Below are positions 8,617-10,946 of a stretch of 10,946 nt of DNA, one piece after another. The notes beneath the pieces were generated by a model. It had not been told where the DNA came from and ran no database searches. It saw only the letters and a list, made by a program, of their open reading frames with translations. The position numbers were made by a program, and so were the translations under genes. Origin of the DNA: CAYJBH01 sp964370825 (GTDB lineage Bacteria > Bacillota > Clostridia > Oscillospirales > Ruminococcaceae); the NCBI GenBank assembly GCA_964370825.1, contig CAYJKY010000071.1:1-10946 (forward strand). The letters are read 5' to 3'. The number at the start of each line of letters is the position of its first letter. Positions within the stretch are counted from its first letter, which is position 1.

Positions 8617-8652
8617 AAAAACATCGTCTCCATTTTACGAGACGATGTTTTT
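8617..8652. terminator. Symmetric rho-independent terminator after the giant gene
   Basis: Bases 8617-8630 (AAAAACATCGTCTC without its first A) pair perfectly with 8639-8652, giving a 14-bp stem around an 8-base loop (8631-8638). The arm ends in five Ts on the right and begins with As on the left. It starts 12 bases after the stop codon at 8602-8604 and can also stop transcripts arriving from the minus-strand genes. Confidence 0.9.
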
Positions 8653-8670
8653 GTGTGTGGTTTGTCTATA

Positions 8671-8999
8671 TTATGATGATGTCCAATTTAACTGTCTCTT
8701 GACACAGTTGCATTTAGTGCTTCTTGATGAGTCCGCCTGATAAAACTTATCAAATATTTTATCAAGCGTATCGCTCGGTATAGCTTTGCCGAAATTTGTG
8801 ATACTGAAAACACCTTTATCCGATTTTTTATGCAGCTTAATAATTATTATGTCTTTCTCATCCGAAAAATTAACAGCATTTTCTATAAGGTTTAGCCATA
8901 CCTGGTTTAACAGTTCCTTATTTGATCGTCACTTAAATCATAGCGCATATTGTCGCTAAGGTCAATATGTGTTTTTCTTTCACGAAGCAGTACCGACAT
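8671..8999 (-). pseudogene. Decayed C-terminal piece of a sensor histidine kinase
   Basis: Reading the minus strand, residues resembling the ATPase half of a histidine kinase are visible: an N-box (QVWLNLIENAVNFS), a degenerate G1 region (ITNFGKAIPSD, where an intact kinase has D-x-G-x-G-I-P) and an F-box (IFDKFYQADSSRS). The upstream part (MSVLLRERKTHIDLSDN and on to YDLSDDQ) is in another frame from the N-box. The break is near 8920-8928 and one inserted base would rejoin them. After SSRSTK the glycines expected in the G2 box (GNGLGL) are replaced by C-N-C, with about four codons missing before VKR, and the reading frame ends at 8671-8673. The dimerisation/phosphoacceptor domain is absent. 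It lies on the same strand as the Crp-family gene, 73 bases beyond it, and cannot make a working kinase. Confidence 0.75.
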
Positions 9000-9023
9000 T
9001 TCGGAGTTTCCTCTAAATGTCGG
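8993..9023. repeat. Inverted repeat (stem-loop) at the edge of the kinase remnant
   Basis: CCGACATTT (8993-9001) and AAATGTCGG (9015-9023) form a perfect 9-bp stem. Inside it GAG (9004-9006) can pair with CTC (9011-9013) around a TTTC loop. No T-run follows on either strand, so it is not a classical intrinsic terminator. As RNA from the minus-strand operon it lies about 50 bases beyond the stop of the Crp-family gene and could stabilise or end that transcript. Confidence 0.45.
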
Positions 9024-9072
9024 CTTCTTGTAAGTCAGCTATAGGTTAGGTGTTAAATGGTTAAATCTGCAA

Positions 9073-9669
9073 TTAGCTAGTTATTTGTATTTTTTTACCG
9101 TTAATACTAATTGTTCCGTCCTTTTTCATTTTAATCATCTCTCTTGAAAGAGAAGGCCTTGCAACATTTAAGTAATCTGCTAATTCATCTTTTGTTTGAC
9201 TTAAATAAAAAACACCGCTCGAATCTTTATTCTGATTAATGTATAATAATATTTTTTCTCTTAAGGTAGAGCATGACAATAAGCCAATTTTCTTATTTAA
9301 TAGATATGCTTTTGACGCAAAGATAGACATTAGGTTGCACATAAGCCCTGTGTTTTCATATACAACTTTTCTGGGGATTTTAAGAATTTTTGAATCTTTA
9401 GCTGCATGTGCGCAATGCTCATAGTAAGGGGCATCGATAAACAAAAAAATCTCACCGAATATATCGCCCTTTTTTTTAATAACGTTAATTATTTTCCTGT
9501 TTCCGTTTTCGTCGTAGTCGCAAATGTTTACTTCACCCTCTAATAGAAGATTGATGTATTTTGGTTTATCTGAAGTATCAAATACAATTTCGCCTTTTTG
9601 ATAGTGTGTGCTGATTGAATTTGAGTAAACTTTTTTTAATTCCATTTTAGAAATATTGTCAAAAAGCAT
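9073..9669 (-). CDS. Crp/Fnr-family transcription regulator
   Basis: The 198-residue protein has the two-domain layout of the Crp/Fnr superfamily. An N-terminal cyclic-nucleotide-binding-like beta-barrel (about 17-100) contains Y-Q-K-G-E-I-V-F, L-L-L-E-G-E-V-N-I and K-G-D-I-F-G-E-I-F-L-F strands, then a dimerisation helix (about 105-130), then a winged helix-turn-helix (about 157-188) with TKDELADYLNVARPSLSREM as the DNA-contacting unit. The R-x-x-x-S-R-E-x pattern of the recognition helix is classic for the family. The barrel lacks a clear cAMP-binding R-T/S pair, and the four cysteines (50, 86, 111, 133) are not arranged like the N-terminal cluster of Fnr, so the effector is unknown. ATG 9669 is chosen because GGAGG lies 7 bases upstream. 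It is 2 bases after the ATPase gene and probably translationally coupled. It may control its own operon. Slightly short for the family but complete. Confidence 0.9.
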   Translation of the reverse strand: MLFDNISKMELKKVYSNSISTHYQKGEIVFDTSDKPKYINLLLEGEVNICDYDENGNRKIINVIKKKGDIFGEIFLFIDAPYYEHCAHAAKDSKILKIPRKVVYENTGLMCNLMSIFASKAYLLNKKIGLLSCSTLREKILLYINQNKDSSGVFYLSQTKDELADYLNVARPSLSREMIKMKKDGTISINGKKIQITS

Positions 9670-9671
9670 TT

Positions 9672-10670
9672 TTACACCTCCGATACTGCCCTTTTACCTA
9701 CACGCAATTTTGTTCTGATGTCACTGATTGTATTGTCCATTTGCCACAGCTTATCTAATGTTTCTTTTTCTTCTTGTGATGTAATCAAGACATCTTTTAT
9801 GCCACCGTTTTCAATTACAATTCTTTTATCTGCCATTAAGCATAACAGCGGGTCGTGCGTTGCCATAAGCACTATTTTTTCCTCGCTTAAAAGTAGACTT
9901 AAAGCTTTTTTGCGGTCTATTCCCGCATTTTCTATTTCGTCTATCAACACTATAGGGCATGAGCTTAAAATCGCGGTATCTGCTATCATTAAAGCTCTTG
10001 ACTGTCCACCGCTAAGTGATGTTACGTTTGTATCTTTTGTAAAATCCTCTCCGGCTAAATTGTTTGCAGCTTCAATTATTTTCATAATAACTTCCTGTGC
10101 GTTTTTGATGTTTTTGCATTCTGCGTGCATCTGCAAAAAATCATATACAGTTACATCTATTACAAAATTCATATTTTGCGATAGTTGTGCTACCAATTTA
10201 TTTGAAACTGAAAATCTCAAAGAAATATCGGCCGGTTCATCATTTATTAATATTTGGCGTTTGGTTTGGGTATCTCTGTTTGCTGCCCATTCAATATCTG
10301 CAAGAAGTCTGCTTTTGCCCGAGCCGGTAGGACCTACGATTGCAATTACCTCTGAAGGATAAATAGTTAGTTTATCATATTTTTCTTTTTGACCTAACTT
10401 ATTTTGACCTGCAATTATAGAGATGGATTTTAGTGGGTCTTTTTGCTCTTCACCAAAAAAGTCCTTCATAGCAACGATATATTCATTTAAATCTTTGATA
10501 AAACCCGAATGTGTGACAAACTTTTCTTCAATTAAATAACGCTTGTTACTATCTAAAACCTCTTTTAACCTTCGATCATCGTCGCTACTTATATCTAACC
10601 CGTAACTCTCGAAAAAATCTGTGAGATAAGGGTGCTTAATTAATAGCTCTTTTATAGTTATATTATCCAT
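9672..10670 (-). CDS. Soluble ABC-type ATPase with DUF1858-like N-terminal segment, function unknown
   Basis: The 332-residue protein has a full ABC nucleotide-binding domain: Walker A GPTGSGKS (113-120), a Q-loop glutamine at 162 or 165, signature LSGGQ (219-223), Walker B PIVLIDEIE (D244, catalytic E245), D-loop near NAGID (249-252) and switch histidine H272 in MATHDP. All catalytic residues are intact. The first 70 residues are helical and begin TIKELLIKHPYLTDFFESYGLD, resembling the DUF1858/ScdA-N type helical domain found in anaerobes with redox or metal proteins; this likeness is inferred from the pattern. There is no transmembrane segment and no permease gene in view, so it need not be a transporter. 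ATG 10670 has GAGG about 10 bases upstream. It follows the C-x-x-C protein gene by 12 bases and precedes the Crp-family gene by 2, so the three are probably one operon. Substrate and partner are unknown. Confidence 0.85.
   Translation of the reverse strand: MDNITIKELLIKHPYLTDFFESYGLDISSDDDRRLKEVLDSNKRYLIEEKFVTHSGFIKDLNEYIVAMKDFFGEEQKDPLKSISIIAGQNKLGQKEKYDKLTIYPSEVIAIVGPTGSGKSRLLADIEWAANRDTQTKRQILINDEPADISLRFSVSNKLVAQLSQNMNFVIDVTVYDFLQMHAECKNIKNAQEVIMKIIEAANNLAGEDFTKDTNVTSLSGGQSRALMIADTAILSSCPIVLIDEIENAGIDRKKALSLLLSEEKIVLMATHDPLLCLMADKRIVIENGGIKDVLITSQEEKETLDKLWQMDNTISDIRTKLRVGKRAVSEV
9675..9681 (-). promoter_or_regulatory. Ribosome binding site of the Crp-family gene, inside the end of the ATPase gene
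   Basis: On the minus strand GGAGGTG lies directly before the TAA of the ATPase gene (9672-9674), with GGAGG 7 bases before the ATG at 9667-9669. Overlap of the ribosome site with the upstream coding end implies translational coupling. Confidence 0.8.
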
Positions 10671-10682
10671 TATCCACTATCC

Positions 10683-10946
10683 TCACATCTTTCTTACGTT
10701 TCCCAAATGATAATCTTTCCCTAAGCGAGTTTCCCCTAAGCAATATGAGCAAACTGCTGATGGCATGGGGAATTTCAATGTCATACCCACGGTAGTTTGA
10801 ATATTTGAATCATCGGTTAATAAGGTGCTAAACTCATATGCCCCTTGTCCTGTAAGCCCGTTTATATGCATAATTATAGCTTTTGGGTTTGCGATATAAA
10901 CGCCTCTTGCAAAAACTTCCCTCTCTGCTTGTGAAACAATATCACC
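10683..10946 (-). CDS. Unrecognised protein with C-x-x-C motif, C-terminal 87 residues (partial)
   Basis: The frame is open from the right window edge to a TGA at 10683-10685, giving the last 87 residues; the start is outside. Visible elements are an acidic/basic helix (V-S-Q-A-E-R-E-V-F-A-R-G), a hydrophobic strand (A-I-I-M-H-I-N-G-L) leading into a glycine-rich turn (L-T-G-Q-G-A-Y-E-F), and near the C-terminus A-V-C-S-Y-C-L-G-E, a pair of cysteines spaced like a metal or iron-sulfur ligand or redox pair, then a basic tail. I do not recognise the family. Its stop codon is 12 bases before the ATPase start, and the ATPase ribosome site overlaps its stop, so the two are co-expressed and may work together. 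A GTPase or metal-centre accessory role would fit but is guesswork. Confidence 0.75.
   Translation of the reverse strand, partial: GDIVSQAEREVFARGVYIANPKAIIMHINGLTGQGAYEFSTLLTDDSNIQTTVGMTLKFPMPSAVCSYCLGETRLGKDYHLGNVRKM

Noticed and set aside
8602..8700. A frameshifted cell-wall anchor beyond the stop of the giant gene
   Set aside because: All three plus frames after 8604 were read. None gives a hydrophobic helix with a basic tail, and the terminator starts 12 bases after the stop.
9073..9669. True Fnr with an oxygen-sensing iron-sulfur cluster
   Set aside because: The protein has no N-terminal cysteine cluster; its four cysteines are scattered at 50, 86, 111 and 133, so only the general Crp/Fnr family is supported.
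9718..10362. Plus-strand 214-residue open frame
   Set aside because: It lies wholly antisense to the ABC ATPase gene, whose motifs are intact. Its composition is the Ser/Ile/Phe-rich pattern of a shadow frame and it lacks a ribosome site.
9672..10670. ATPase subunit of a standard ABC importer or exporter
   Set aside because: No permease or binding-protein gene is next to it in the window, and the protein has an extra 70-residue N-terminal segment. It cannot be excluded because the operon continues off the right edge.

Overview
The window looks like a chromosomal piece of a low-to-moderate GC anaerobic Firmicute, probably Clostridia (Oscillospiraceae/Ruminococcaceae-like). This rests on AT-rich intergenic DNA with a Gram-positive sigma-A type promoter, strong GGAGG ribosome sites, and a giant secreted protein built from modules typical of gut Clostridia (a glycine-rich carbohydrate-binding beta-solenoid, a DUF6273-like region, and MBG/YDG/Ig-like repeats). 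The taxonomy is inference; no rRNA or other marker gene is present.

Layout. Positions 3-176 hold the 3' end of a membrane protein (one transmembrane segment, basic tail), cut by the window edge. A 478-base gap follows, with a strong symmetric terminator hairpin (284-326), a stretch without a convincing gene, and a near-consensus promoter (580-608). Positions 655-8604 are one 2649-residue gene for a secreted surface protein: signal peptide, unique N-terminal region, two related carbohydrate-binding/beta-solenoid modules (the first with six A-G-I-G rungs), Ig-like domains, a DUF6273-like region with a degenerate core, a long array of MBG/YDG/Ig-like repeats, and a C-terminal domain that in relatives normally precedes a cell-wall sorting signal. 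Here the protein stops eleven residues after an S-P-L-T-G sequence, with no hydrophobic anchor. A second symmetric terminator (8617-8652) closes the gene.

The rest is on the minus strand. Reading in the direction of transcription, an operon enters from the right edge: the end of an unrecognised protein with a C-x-x-C motif (10683-10946), a soluble ABC-type ATPase with a DUF1858-like N-terminal helical segment and no permease partner in view (9672-10670), and a Crp/Fnr-family regulator (9073-9669). Gaps of 12 and 2 bases imply co-transcription and translational coupling. Downstream lies a decayed histidine kinase C-terminus (8671-8999) with a frameshift and a lost G2 box.

How they work together. 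The giant protein is a self-contained transcription unit bounded by two hairpins and is probably an extracellular carbohydrate-binding adhesin or matrix protein. The minus-strand operon is the most open question: an ATPase with intact catalytic motifs, a C-x-x-C protein and a transcription regulator, suggesting a regulated ATP-dependent cytoplasmic process of unknown substrate. I found no CRISPR array, tRNA, rRNA, insertion sequence or attachment site.
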